DNA of 64,000 nucleotides, from contig NC_080080.1 of NCBI RefSeq assembly GCF_949987535.1, positions 59,184,668-59,248,667 on the forward strand, read 5' to 3'. Below, in pieces: positions 47,080 through 58,180 of the stretch. Both the position numbers and the translations under genes were made by a program. Below the pieces are notes generated by a model. That model was given only the letters and a program-made list of their open reading frames with translations, was not told the DNA's origin and ran no database searches. Positions within the stretch are counted from its first letter, which is position 1; each line of letters starts with the position of its first letter. Origin of the DNA: Balaenoptera acutorostrata. Its lineage: Eukaryota > Chordata > Mammalia > Artiodactyla > Balaenopteridae.

Positions 47080-48050
47080 CACCAGGCTAGGAGGTTGCAG
47101 GGCATCTGGTGTGGGCCAGGAGCCCTTGGGGCGCACCGGGAGGAGATTGGAGCCCCGGGGGAACCTCGCGAGGGGATGGAGGCCATGGGGGAGCCCCAGG
47201 AGGGGATCGGAACCGCGGGGGCGCCCCGGTAGGGGATCGGAGCCGCGGGGGCGCCCCAGGAGGCGACGGAAGGCACGAGGGCGCGTCAGGAAGGGATCGG
47301 AGGCCGCGGGGTCTCCCCGGGAGGGATCGGAGGTCGCCAGCCGCCGAGAGCTGCGCAGGGCTTTGGGGCTGTGAAAGAGCAGCGGCTGCTGGCCGGCCCC
47401 GCGCCCCGGCTCGGGAGCCGCGGCCGCCCCCCACACGCGGGATCACAGCGGAGCTGACGTTTCATTTACCGACTGAGCGACTCTGAAAAAGGCCCCTGTG
47501 CCCAATTACCGCGGCGCGCCGTCTGCTCGGCGGCGGGCTGAGCCGGGCGGGCGCGGGCGCCCCGCGCGGCGGGGGAGGGGTAACCTTTCCCGGGAGCCGC
47601 CGGCAGCGGAATGGTGGTGTGAAAAACAGCAGCCACAATGCGGAGTCGTCACCCCGTCACCCCTGACGGCATGGGAAAGCGCCGGCTCCGCCGCGGCCGC
47701 CCCCGCCCGCCCGCTCGCCGCCCCCGGGCACGGCCGCCAAAGGATGCTTGTCTTCCTCCCGCCTCGGAGTTCAAGCGCCCATCATTTCTCAGGACCTTTT
47801 TCCTTTCCCTTCTCTCTCTCTCTCCCTCTCTCGCTCTTTTTCTTTTCTTTTTAAAGGAATGTGCCAGTGGCATTTGCGAGTACAAAAAAGTTAACAAACG
47901 AGGCTTGGTTTTCAATTTCTCCCGCCCTGGTCCCTGGGCTCGCACTAAGCAGTTCCCGGGGGCGGCCGCTGCACCAGCACGACCTCGCCGCGACCCGACC
48001 GGTTCCCGGCCTGCGCTCGGCCTCCTGACGCCCGTGCTCAGATCGAGCTT
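47080..48050. promoter_or_regulatory. CpG island, probable promoter region
   Basis: The only non-transposon stretch in the window that is consistently GC-rich and dense in CG dinucleotides ('gcggcgcgccgtctgctcgg', 'ccgccgcggccgcccccg'). In mammals such islands usually mark promoters. GC-box-like 'gggcggg' sequences and the cAMP-response-like 'tgacgt' at 47,455 are present, with no TATA box where I would expect one. Direction is unresolved. A pyrimidine tract at 47,800-47,853 followed by 'taaag|gaatg' could be a splice acceptor or just low-complexity DNA. I could not link it to a gene. Alternatives are an enhancer-type island or an orphan island. Confidence 0.75.
47111..47340. repeat. 30-bp tandem repeat in exact register
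   Basis: Seven full units and a partial eighth start at 47,111, 47,141, 47,171, 47,201, 47,231, 47,261, 47,291 and 47,321, each exactly 30 bases. The best units read aggggatcgg, then agccgcgggg, then gcgccccagg. Units differ by many substitutions (the unit at 47,261 is quite diverged) but no insertion or deletion breaks the register. Since 30 is a multiple of three, every frame gives a 10-residue repeat. In the plus frame from 46,922 the central unit is RGSEPRGRPR, with its seventh-residue glycine kept in every full unit. Confidence 0.93.
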
Positions 48051-48120
48051 GGTCAGAGTCAGTTCTCAGCAGTTAGAGGCAATATCTGAGTCTCCAGCTT
48101 CATTGATTTGTACCGAATGA
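47638..48120 (+). other. 160-codon frame in the CpG island, coding status doubtful
   Basis: The ATG at 47,638 has A at position -3. The product is arginine-rich at first (GKRRLRRGRPRPPARRPRAR), then hydrophobic (FLRTFFLSLLSLSPSLALFL) across the pyrimidine tract. Both features follow from base composition, and the tract looks more like a splice acceptor than a membrane segment, so I do not call it a gene. Confidence 0.2.
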
Positions 48121-49350
48121 TTTCATAGTCATAAGGAAGAGCTGCATTCCACCAGTCCCTTTGCACGTAGGCGGGAGGCACCCTAGTCACCAGATCGGTT
48201 AACCTGTTTACCAGACACCTGACAGGAAGGTGGCCTGGGGGAGGGGACAGGACAATGGCCTGTACGTCAGGAGCCTTGGGTTCTGTTTCCAGCTTTACCG
48301 CAGACTTCACCACCTCTGCTCCCGGTGCCTCGCTTTCTTCACTGAGAGAGCCTGGATAAAGCCGCTTTGAGAAAGCTCCATGGAGGATTAGCGAGATAAT
48401 ATCTGTGTAGAGCTCTGCGGTTCTTGAAGGAAAATGCTGTGTAAATACAACTCGCTGAGCTTGTTATAATCATCACCATCCTCGTTGCTGTTAATCTTGA
48501 CTTCCCTTCCTTGTCAGTTTCGGCATCGTTACTTAACCCTGTGTGGATAAGCGTACGCCTGCGTGCCTGTGTGTGTGTGTTTGGGGAGATGGAGTGGGAT
48601 CTGGGTTCAGGATAAACGTTGACCCCCTAAAAACCAGTAAAGCCAGGTAAACAACAGGCTGGGAAATCCCTAAAGCTGGACAGATGAAAGTAATGTCTCA
48701 GTTGCATCTCAGCCGGTCCCTATTTCACGTTTCTGTGCTACATTCATTTTCAGAAGCCTCCACTGAATGAACAAGGGCATCAAAATGAAAGTTAATGTTT
48801 TGTTTCGTTTTTTTTTTCTTTCTTTCTTTTTGCTTGCTTGTTTGTCCATATGCAGTGGACAGGTCCATTTTTAAAAGATTGTAAGAGACATGAGCAGAAT
48901 TTAAGAGATAAATAATTGCACTGAGTGAAACATTCACCGTACATTACCTTATTCCTTGTGGGCAATGAGGAGTTAACCTGTTCTCTCTGTCCAGTGCTAA
49001 AAGCTTAGTGTTGGGCCGGGGACAACGAGACCCTCTTATCGGGAGAGTATTCCACTCAGCCTGGGAGAGCCTCTGGCAGGACATTCAGTAGTTACCTTGC
49101 TTTCAGCCACCCTGCACTCCTGTAACGCAGTGTCCTCCCACTCACACCCCAAAGCCCCCACATCAAAGTGGCCAGGGGTAAGGTAGAAACTTCTGGGCTG
49201 ATAGTGCTTCTGGAGTATTTTCCTCCTATGGTCAGCGTGGCTGGTGCTTGCATTTTTATTTATTTATTTTTAATAGATACAGGCTGATAAATCTGTTAAT
49301 GACAGAAGCTGCTACACTTCAAATAAAAACATTGTGTTCTAGATTGGGGT
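48051..49350. other. unassigned sequence downstream of the CpG island
   Basis: No exon could be supported. 'agctttaccgcagacttcac' to 'gtgtaaatacaactcgctg' (48,290-48,450) has a MIR-like order in the forward sense. Short (TG)n near 48,570 and T/C-rich runs near 48,810. Confidence 0.4.
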
Positions 49351-49354
49351 AGGG

Positions 49355-49550
49355 TATTAAAAGGTACAAATTACTATGTATAAAATAAAATAGCTACAAG
49401 GATATATTGTACAGCACAGGGAATATAGCCAATATTTTATAATAATGGTAATGGAGTATAATCTTTAAAAATTGGAATCACTATGTTGTACCCCTGAAAC
49501 ATATAATACTGTAAATCAACTATACCTCAATAAAAAAAGAAAAAAGAACT
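49355..49550 (+). mobile_element. L1 3'-end fragment
   Basis: 'gctacaaggatatattgtac', 'tgttgtacccctgaaacata' and 'atcaactatacctcaataaa' make a forward L1 3'UTR end. Confidence 0.88.
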
Positions 49551-49591
49551 TTGTATTCTAAAGATTTAGGCTGAAAGGGTTGTTGACTTTT

Positions 49592-49897
49592 TTTTTATAT
49601 AAATTTATTTATTTATTATTTATTTATTTATTTTTGGCTGTGTTGGGTCTTCGTTTCTGTGCGAGGGCTTTCTCCAGTTGCGGCAAGCGGGGGCCACACT
49701 TCATCGCGGTGCGCGGGCCTCTCATTATCGCGGACTCTCTTGTTGCGGAGCACAGGCTCCAGACGCGCAGGCTCAGTAGCTGTGGCTCACGGGCCCAGTT
49801 GCCCCGCGGCACGTGGGATCTTCCCAGACCAGGGCTCGAACCTGTGTGCGCTGCATTAGCAGGCAGATTCTTAACCACTGCACCACCAGGGAAGCCC
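49592..49897 (-). mobile_element. CHR-type tRNA-derived SINE
   Basis: Full-length reverse copy with a (ttta)n tail at 49,600-49,635 and the head ending at 49,897. The target site duplication is gggttgttgactttt (49,577-49,591) against gggttgtggactttt (49,898-49,912), with one mismatch. The frames at 49,580-50,004 are read-through. Confidence 0.95.
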
Positions 49898-49912
49898 GGG
49901 TTGTGGACTTTT

Positions 49913-51989
49913 GCACAGGATTTTACCCTCCTAAAAATCAAATAAATCAACTTAATGCCTCCTATGTAACAGATGGAACTATAGGCACCTGACAAGAAAC
50001 ACATATCTCCTTTTACTCTATTACATGTTCTTGAGGGGCCACATGATTAGCAGTAACTTTCATTTTTAAAAAGTCTAAGTTGGGTTCAGATCCCTGAGTC
50101 TCACGTGGCAGAGACAGGCATCATGAAGCATCCAGCCCATTAGTGCACTCATGAAGCCCTTCCGTGTATGAAAACTAAACATTCAGGGAAATCACTAAAT
50201 ATACTGTTGCCATAAACAGATACCACTCTGTGCATAGCATCTGATTTACAAACAAAGCAACTCAAATGAAATTTCAGGTAAGTGCAAGACCCGTAAATTA
50301 TTATGAGTTTACCGAATTGATCAGAAAAGTTAAAAGATGTAATTTCTGTGTCTGGTTCTGCCCCTTGTGTTACTGGCCTTGCATAAGTCACTTCACTGCT
50401 CTTTTCCCGTTACTGAATGTGAGAAAGCAGGACTGGTCCAAATAATGCTGTGGTGATGAGGACGAAATGCTTTATGTTCTCTTATAAGGAAATGCTCTCA
50501 CTCAAACAATGACTCCTACCTGAACATAAAAGTTCTCATCAAATTAGAAAGCACTTAAAAAAAAAAAAAAAAGAAGCTCAAGAAGGCCACACACTAAAGA
50601 TTATATACCTTAATATTAGGATTTTTCCATAGCCTTCCACTCAGAGCCTATTTGCTTTTTCTTGAGGTACAATTCTAATGGTATTGGGTTTTTGGTTCTC
50701 CACATCACAATAGACAATTAGAATGGGGAAGATAGAATACTGGCTGTAACTGATAACCTGAAAGAAAGTTTAAAGTCCAAAAAAGAAGTGACAAGTAATT
50801 TAAAAAACAAATAGTCATCTGGAGCCTTTGTGAGTGTGCCCAAGCTTTTCAACACAAAATATCTGGAAGTCATCAGTATACATCAATATAAATGAAGATA
50901 ATTATGAACTTTAATCATTAAGACAAGGTGAAACGATGCTTATTGCACTCTGTTTAGAAAGGCAGGGATGTAGATAGTAATTTTTATAAGGGTTTTTATT
51001 TAAAATAGAAAGTTTCAGCACTTGAAAGAATAAGCTTCAGTTTGTTGTGAAACGTATTGTACAAGCAGAATTCCTTACTCCTCAAGAATGTTAGACAAAC
51101 GAAGCATTGCAATGGGAAAAACTAATAGCACCTTAGTTTTACAGATTATTCCAGTGGATGCCCTCCAGTTAAACTCAGATTACAAGGGGTGGTTGGTTCA
51201 GTGCGGATCACAGGAAAGATTATCATTTACTAAATAATTCAGCTCACATCCTCTTTTCCTCTGGTTTTCCATCCAAGAAGCATCAAGGCCTGGTTTTTCT
51301 TAGTTTGTGAGATCCTGATCCAGAGGCAGTTGGCTAAAGATCATGAGTTCTAGGCATGTTAGATTTGGGTCACCACATTGTCTATGTAAGTCATTATGGG
51401 TTGGGGTGCAGTTTGATAAAATCACAGAAAATATCTGGGAAATGAAAACTCAGAACTGACCACAAGAATTACATAGAAAGATATACTAGAGGTACACGGA
51501 GCACATCAGACCACTACTGGTCATGGTCCAATAATTATGAAAAAAAGAAGATCTGGGTTTCTCTAGAGAACTCAAAAAGAAGGAAACAAGATCATAAGAA
51601 CTTGGTTCCTCCTGAGCCATACAAAGAGGAAAAGAATTTATGTAAATGGAAATAGAGCTTCAGACATGAAATTCGGATATTACGATTTCGTTTGGCTTAA
51701 TTTTAAGGATAACTAATGCTTGTTTTCAAAATTGATTTTGAAAAACTTGAGTTTGCAAAAACCTGGAAAAATTTTCATCTGTCATGTAATTTAAAAGGGG
51801 AAAAAAGCTCACAGCTTGCCCTAGAGTAATAATCACAAAGTTACCTTAGTAGATTTGGTAATGGCAAGGGTTTCTTTCCTTTCCTTAAAGAAAGATGAGG
51901 CAAACCACAACATGTAATCACTTGAAAAAGAGTTATGTGCTTTCCCTCTAGTAGATACTATCTATTTCAAAGCACACTCAATGTTAAGT
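49913..51989. other. unassigned AT-rich sequence
   Basis: No gene or nameable repeat. An A-run at 50,553-50,571 lacks an element body. Confidence 0.45.
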
Positions 51990-52145
51990 CCTCATCACAA
52001 GAAAAAAATTTTTGTAACTCTGTATGATAACGAATCTTAACTAGACTTACTGTGGTGATCATTTTGCAATATATACAAACATTGAATCATGTTATACACC
52101 TGAAACTAATATAATGTAATATGTCAGTTATACCTCAATAAGACA
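51990..52145 (+). mobile_element. L1 3'-end fragment
   Basis: 'taactagacttactgtggtg' through 'cagttatacctcaataagac' is a forward old L1 3' end. Confidence 0.82.
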
Positions 52146-52294
52146 AACAAATAAAAATCCAGTGAGAAAGATATTTATTATCTTTTTTTAGATGAGGAAG
52201 CTAAAGCTTAAAAAGGTAAGGTAACTTGCCCTTGTACACATGGGTAGTAAAAGTGATGGAGTTGCTCTTCAAACCCAGGTCTGCATTTTCTTTT

Positions 52295-52745
52295 TCTTTT
52301 TTTTAACTGAAGTATAGTTGATTTACAGTGTTGTGTTAGTTTCAGGTGTACAGCTGATTCAGTTTTACATATATATTCTTTTACAGATTCTTTTCCTTTA
52401 TAGGTTATTACAAAATATTAAGTATAGTTCCCTGTGCTATACAGTAGGTCCTAGTTAGTTATCTATTTTATATATAATAGTGTGTATATTTTAATCCCAA
52501 ACTCCTAATTTATCCCTCCCCCCCCCCCTTTCCCCTTTGGTAAACCATAAAGTTGTTTTCTATGTCTGTGGGTCTATTTCTGTTTTGTAAGTTCATTTGT
52601 ATCTTTTTTTTTTTAGATTCCACATACAGCGATATTATATGATATTTGTCTTTGTCTGACTTACTTTACTTAGTATGATAATCTCTAGGTCCATCCATGT
52701 TGCTGCAAATGGTATTATTTCATTCTTTTTTATGGCTGAGTAACA
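52295..52745 (-). mobile_element. L1 3' fragment
   Basis: 'aactgaagtatagttgattt' to 'tttttatggctgagtaac' is a reverse L1 3'UTR plus the last codons of ORF2. Similar to 15,355 but longer. Confidence 0.88.
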
Positions 52746-53499
52746 GGTCTCTGTTTTTCTAAAGCCTGTGTTCTTCCATGTGCCTTCTCAAACAAATGAA
52801 ACTCCATTTGCTTGTACTGGCACCCAAGTCCTTAGGCATCTACAGATATATGAACTATGTTTTGAGATTCAATATAAATGAAGTGTCAGAAATTTGGAAT
52901 TTTTTTCCCTCTTTTTTCAATAAAGACTCAAACTTTTCAAAGTAAATATCAATCTAGAGATTTTGTCAGGTTCTGCACCTCCTTTGTTATTGCTAAGTTG
53001 CTTAAAATGCAGTTAGAGACGCCTGATGAACATAAGTGCAAGTTAAGAGATGTGTTCTTTCTGCAACTCAGAGAGAGAGGAATAGTCCTGTATAATCGGA
53101 CAAGGGGCTGGTATTGTATTCTGACACAGAAAAAGGATTTGGAGCCTTTTGTAGTTGTGTACTTTCTACCCCTTTTTTAGCGGTTTGAGAAATTCTGAGA
53201 CGTACAATAAGGTAATAACACAAAGTTTGGGTTTGTGAAAAAGAAAATTAGGAAGCACTTAACCCATGGTAACAAATTTCCTTTTTTTTCTTATTTTTTA
53301 AATTTACGTTCCCCATGATTTCTTTCCAGATAATAGTGTTTGTTCCTCAGTGAGCTAACATTTTAACTATTCAAACTTTAAAAAATAAATAGGGAGAAGG
53401 TGGCAGCCTCTGGGAGGTCTCATGCCAGTGGGGGGCTCCTCAGAACTACCACTGCCAGTGTCTTTGTCCCCGCAGTGGGCCACAGCTGCCCCAAGCCTC
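52746..53499. other. unassigned sequence
   Basis: No supported gene. A 100-codon plus frame at 52,878-53,180 has no recognisable motif. Confidence 0.4.
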
Positions 53500-53790
53500 T
53501 GCAGGAGACCCTCCAATAGCAGCAGGAACACTGTGACCAGACTCATGTCAACCGAAGTCAACTGACCAGGAACAAAGAGTTTTCACGACCCTCCTCAGAC
53601 CCTTCCTGGTGCCCAGATATCTGCCGTTGTTAGTCACATCCTGAACTTAACCCCCTCCTGCTTCCCCCTTCCCTCCCATAAAAGAAGCTTGATTTCTATC
53701 CCAGATTAAGATGGTTCTTTAAGACATTAGTCCGCCATCTTCTCGGTTTGCTGGCTTTCCAAATAAAGTCACTTTTCCTTGCCCACCCCT
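53500..53790 (+). mobile_element. ERV-type LTR fragment, same family as 33.0 kb
   Basis: 'cccataaaagaagcttgatt' (TATA region, about 53,677), 'aagatggttctttaagacat' at 53,709 and 'aaataaagtcacttttcctt' follow the same order as the LTR at 33,420-33,530. The upstream half is not clearly related, so the left border is a guess. No internal viral gene is attached. Confidence 0.65.
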
Positions 53791-54599
53791 CCCCCACAAA
53801 TAAATAAAATATAAATAGGAATACAATTCTCTTCCTACCTCTCTCCCCTTCCAGTGTTGGTGGGTGGAGAGGGCAATCAGAAAATAGCTTAAATGTTTTA
53901 TTTAATATAATGTTCATATTTTTAAAAACTTTGTAATGTTAAAACCTCAAGAGCCAGGCATAAGACATACACAAAAAAGTACATTTTAAAAGGTTTCCTT
54001 TGAAATAAGAGAATTTCTGGGTTCAGGGCTCAAGGTTTCCATGTATTCTACAAGAATCCAGCCAAAGATAGATGCATTTGTCCTGTTTACATCTTTCTAA
54101 ACGAAACTGAACTGTATCTTAAGTAGCAGGATAAGAGAATTTACATAACTTGGTGTCCAAATATGCATCTTGGAGTTGAACATTCCAGAATGAATTTACC
54201 TTGGAACTATTATTGAAGGGGGATCAAGTAACGCCCCTCTCCATTTTTCTCACTTTTACCCTCCAAAGCGAAAGAGAGAAGGTAGGATTAGAATCTGTAT
54301 AGGGTCCATAAGCCCAATAGATGGTTTTTGGTAGCCAGTTCTGAGATGACTTTCTAGAAAATTGTAGCTAAGAAGCTGCCAGTTATAGAAGTTGTTGGTC
54401 TTAAAGCAGAAGGACCCCAGTCGGCTTACTTTAGAGGATCCTCTGAATGTGAGGGAGCTGACGAATACGATTTAGGAGCAGATTTAAAACATGGAAACAT
54501 GTTTTTACTGCTCATTTCCCTACATCTTAAAGTTGGAGCCTCCAGGACTCAGTCCTTATACCTTTTATCTGCTTATGTACACTCACTGCCCAAGTGATC
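53791..54599. other. unassigned sequence
   Basis: No gene or nameable repeat. Confidence 0.45.
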
Positions 54600-54759
54600 T
54601 CATATGGTCTTACGGCTTTAATCCCAAGTCTGGATTTTTAGCCTGAGCCCTTCCAGAGCACCAGACTTTTAAATATATGTATGTATATGTGTGTATATTT
54701 ACTCAACATCTACTCCATTATGATGTCTGGTCAGAATTGTAACACATAGTTGTGAGCCT

Positions 54760-55845
54760 CTGATCCCTTTACCTCCAACCTCCCACCCTCTGTCCCCACT
54801 TCATTGGGCCACTCGCTCAGGTCAGAGATCCTGGAATCACCCTTGACTCCTCTCTTTTTTATGTCCATCCCATTTCTGATTTCACAGTAAATCCTTTTGG
54901 CTCTACCTTCAAAACATATCCAGACTCCAACCACTTACCACTTCTGCTTCTATCATCTTGGCCCAATCCGCCATCATCTGTCACCTGAATTACTGCAATA
55001 TCTTCCTAACTGATCACCCTGTTTCTACCCCTGCTCCCTTAACAGCCTATTCTCAACAATGAAGCCAGAGTGATCATTTAAAAACTAAAGAAGTCAAATC
55101 CTGTCATGCCTCTGCTGAAAATGCACCATCTCACTCCATGTAAATCTTGGTGTCCCTAGAATGGCCTAGAAGGCCCTACAAAGTCTGCCCTGTCACTACT
55201 CCCTTAGCTCCCGAACCTCACTCCTACTATTTTCTCCATCAATCCCTCCATTCCAGCCACTCTGAACTTGCAGTTCCTTAAACTCACCAAGGCCACTGCC
55301 CTCAGGGCCTTTACAATCCTCAGTCCCTCTGCCTGGAAAGATTTCCCACCCCTGCCGACTGAGATATCCATAAGCCTTCCTCCCTCATCTCTTCAAATAC
55401 TAACTTCTCAGAGTCCTACTGTGATCACCATAATTTAAAATTTCAGGGAATTCCCTGGCAGTCCAGTGGTTAGGACCCCATGCTCTCACTGCCGAGGGCC
55501 CAGGTTTTATCACTGGTCAGGGAACTAGGATCCCACAAGCCATGCAACATGCAGCAAAAAAATAAAATAAAACAAAGTAATTCGGCCCCTGCCCCACACT
55601 CCCCATCCCCTTCCCTGTGTTAGTTCTCTCCAAGCACTCTTGACTTTCTGTTATATCATATACTTATTTACTTTTTTATTGTCTATCTCCTCCCCACCCC
55701 AACCTTAGAATATAAGCTGCATGAGGGCAGGGATTTTTTTTCTACTTTGTTTTATTCACTGTTGTATCTCCAGTGCTTAGAACAGTGCTTGGTACATAGT
55801 AGGTGCTCATTAAGTATTTGTTGAATGAATGGATGAATGTTTTAG
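54760..55845 (+). mobile_element. L2 LINE remnant, split by a SINE
   Basis: Long L2 3' portion: 'aagccagagtgatcatttaa', 'aaggccctacaaagtctgcc', 'cagggcctttacaatcctca', 'ctgcctggaaagatttccca', then, after the SINE at 55,446-55,580, 'gaatataagctgcatgaggg' and the L2 terminus 'ttgttgaatgaatggatgaa'. Heavily mutated and no longer coding. Confidence 0.88.
55446..55580 (+). mobile_element. short CHR-1-like SINE inside L2
   Basis: Head 'gggaattccctggcagtcca', box-B-like 'aggttttatcactggtc', then 'ggatcccacaagccatgcaa' and an A-rich tail. It is the shorter, older relative of the other CHR copies and interrupts the L2. Confidence 0.88.
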
Positions 55846-56924
55846 GACCAGTAAACTCTCCAGCTGGGCACCAGCACTTCATGGCAGTTCTGTAATTTCT
55901 CTCAATACTCCTCCTCAAAATCAGATTACTCAGAAAGACCTCTTAGGCTAAACTTGTTGTGATAGTAGAGATGAGATTTGTCTAGGGAAACAGTGATTAT
56001 AACACATATTTGCAAAGGGTCTGGCACTGAAACATTCTGTGGACACTATGATCATCTTCCGTTCAACAAATATTTAATAGGTATCTATTATGTGACTTGG
56101 TGCATATAGAAAAGAAAATAAAGAGACCCTGCCTTTCTAGAAGCTTAGTTTTGGTAGGATTATTACTATCTGTAATACTATATGAGGAGATAAATGCCAA
56201 AAAGTCATAACAACACAGAGCTCTTAGGATAGAGTGGATGGAGAAAATATTTTCGATAGCAGTGGTCATGAAAAGCTTTATGTAAGAGCAGATATTTGAG
56301 ATGGGTCTTGAAGCACAGTTCGGATTTGACAAGCAGAGACAGATACTGGGATAAAGAGAAGCTATTCGTTGAATTCGTGAAAGTTTACTATCCTTAGAAG
56401 GTTTTTCTTTGGTAGGGGAGGGAGTAGTTCTGTTACGTTTTCGCCATTTTTGCTTTATCCTAAGTTCAATTTGGCCAAAATGGGGTTATCTCTCCTGCAG
56501 AGAAGGCTTTTTAGGAAGAGGAGTAGGGTTCCTTTTAATAACATTAGGTATAAAGTAATACTTGGACATTCAGAAATTCAATTCAACAAATATTTATGCG
56601 GTGCCTATTTGTACCAGGCTCCGTATGGAAGAGGGGCCTTGAGGGAGGTAGGAGGAAAAGGAGGGTGGGCTAGGAGCCACAGGATTGGACAGGCTGCCTT
56701 TAGAAGAGGGAGTGACCTTTCGTAGAGTTGTGAGGGTGCAAGACGTATGGGAAGCAATTAAAGTGCAAATGCATGGTGTGGAAGGAGAGATAAGGAAGGC
56801 AGACTGCTTTTCCAAGAACTATGCTGGTGTCGGGAGAAAAGAAAATGAAGACACTAGTAGCCAGACACTAGTTAGCTGGATTCATTGCTGGCATTTTTCT
56901 GGAAGCATTTCATATATATATGAA
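55846..56924. other. unassigned sequence with ancient-repeat pieces
   Basis: 'caacaaatatttaataggta' (56,063) and 'caacaaatatttatgcggtg' (56,583) start two old repeats of the type seen at 22,560. The plus frames at 56,450-57,056 are chance. Confidence 0.4.
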
Positions 56925-56949
56925 ACACACATATATATACGTATATACA

Positions 56950-57027
56950 TCTGTCTGTTTATCTATCTATCCATCCACCTACCTGTCTGTCTGTCTATCT
57001 ATCTACCTACCTACCTACCTATCCATC
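56950..57027. repeat. compound tetranucleotide microsatellite
   Basis: Mixed tctg, tatc, tacc and tcca units, for example 'tctgtctgtctatctatcta' followed by 'cctacctacctacctatcca'. Probably variable in length. Confidence 0.92.
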
Positions 57028-57751
57028 AAGGAAGACAGAGGAGGGAAGGAGAGTGAGGAGGAGGAATGGAAAATGCAGTGTCTTAGAATATCTGATCTTA
57101 GAGATTTCCTACCTTCCCCTGAATTTAATTCAAGTCAAAGCAGGTCAGAGCAATGATAAAATTTACCAGATGCTACAACTATATAAGAGTTGTTTTCACC
57201 CTTTCCCTGTGGAAGCATCATCAGAGTGTTTTAAGACTGGAAGAGGTATTAGGGACCATCTAGTCCAATCTCCTTCTCTTAAGTGGGAAAACTGAGACCA
57301 GAGAGAAGTGACTTTTCCAAAGTCAAATAGCCAGCTTGCTGGAGTGGCCTCCTGGTTTCTGGTCCTAACCTGCTGCTGTTTCCCTTCACTGTGCCCAAAA
57401 CCTGTAAGCCTCATTTCTTATTTTTCCAAGTGATAATAATTTTGCCTTCTACTTCATAAAGTATATATTTTTATTTTGATGTTCATAAAGATCCTGTGAT
57501 TTTACATAATTCCAACATATTGCTGCATTAGAACCCAGTTAGAGAAGGCTCACTCTACACAAGACACCGCTTCTTATTCTGCAGAGTTGTCACTTGGTGA
57601 TCCGGGTCCTTATTCTCTACCCGAAAATAAAGAATTCTTCTCTACTTAGTGAGATTTCAGTTTTCATTAAGGCCTAATCTTGCTTTTTATGAGAGAAAGA
57701 GAGCCTCCTCCTCTCTCTATGGGGCGATTTGTTCCCAAAACATTCTCTCAC
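57028..57751. other. unassigned sequence
   Basis: No gene seen. 'gaccatctagtccaatctcc' and 'gtgggaaaactgagaccaga' (57,255-57,300) belong to an ancient repeat, also hinted at near 2,170. Confidence 0.4.
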
Positions 57752-57893
57752 TGCAATGAGAAGCCCACGCACCGCAACGAAGAGTAGCCCCAGCTCACCG
57801 CAACTAGAGAAAGACCACGCACAGCAACGGAGACCCAACACAGCCAAAAATAAATAAGTAAATAAATAAATACATTAAAAAAAAAAGAAACCC
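57752..57893 (+). mobile_element. 5'-truncated CHR-type SINE
   Basis: Only the 3' half remains: 'gcaatgagaagcccacgcac', 'agagtagccccagctcaccg', 'acccaacacagccaaaaata', then a tail. The tRNA-like head is absent. Confidence 0.92.
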
Positions 57894-57894
57894 T

Positions 57895-58180
57895 CAAAAG
57901 CAACATTGATAGAGAACAAACTAGTGGTTATTAGCCGGGAGAAGGAAGGGGGGAGGGGCAGTATAGGGGTAGGCAATTTAGAGGGACAAACTATTATGTA
58001 TAAAATCAATAAGCTACAAGGATATACTGTACAACACAGGGAATATAGCCAACATTTTATAATAACTGTAAATGGAGTATAACCTTTAAAAATTGTGAAT
58101 CACTATGTTGTGCACCTGTAACTTTTAGAGTACTGTATATCAACTCTACTTCAATTTAAATAAAAAGATTTTTGCCTGTT
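57895..58180 (+). mobile_element. L1 3'-end fragment
   Basis: 'aactagtggttattagccgg', 'gctacaaggatatactgtac' and 'caactctacttcaatttaaa' are a forward L1 3'UTR end, directly behind the truncated SINE. Confidence 0.85.

Noticed and set aside
47111..47340. CRISPR-like array
   Set aside because: Units follow each other head to tail with no unique spacers, in a mammalian CpG island; it is a tandem repeat.
47638..48120. Arginine-rich protein with a membrane segment
   Set aside because: The 'membrane segment' is a translated pyrimidine tract and the arginine-rich part follows from GC-rich CpG island DNA.
594..49897. Arginine/serine-rich frames repeated at many loci (starting MRGLSLVAASGGHSS or MAVLGLRFC)
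   Set aside because: They lie exactly on CHR SINE copies; the same SINE sequence is read in open frames, so they are not a protein family.
33030..53790. A 20-kb provirus bounded by the two LTRs
   Set aside because: The DNA between them holds unrelated host repeats and the CpG island and no retroviral coding sequence; the LTRs are separate solo copies.
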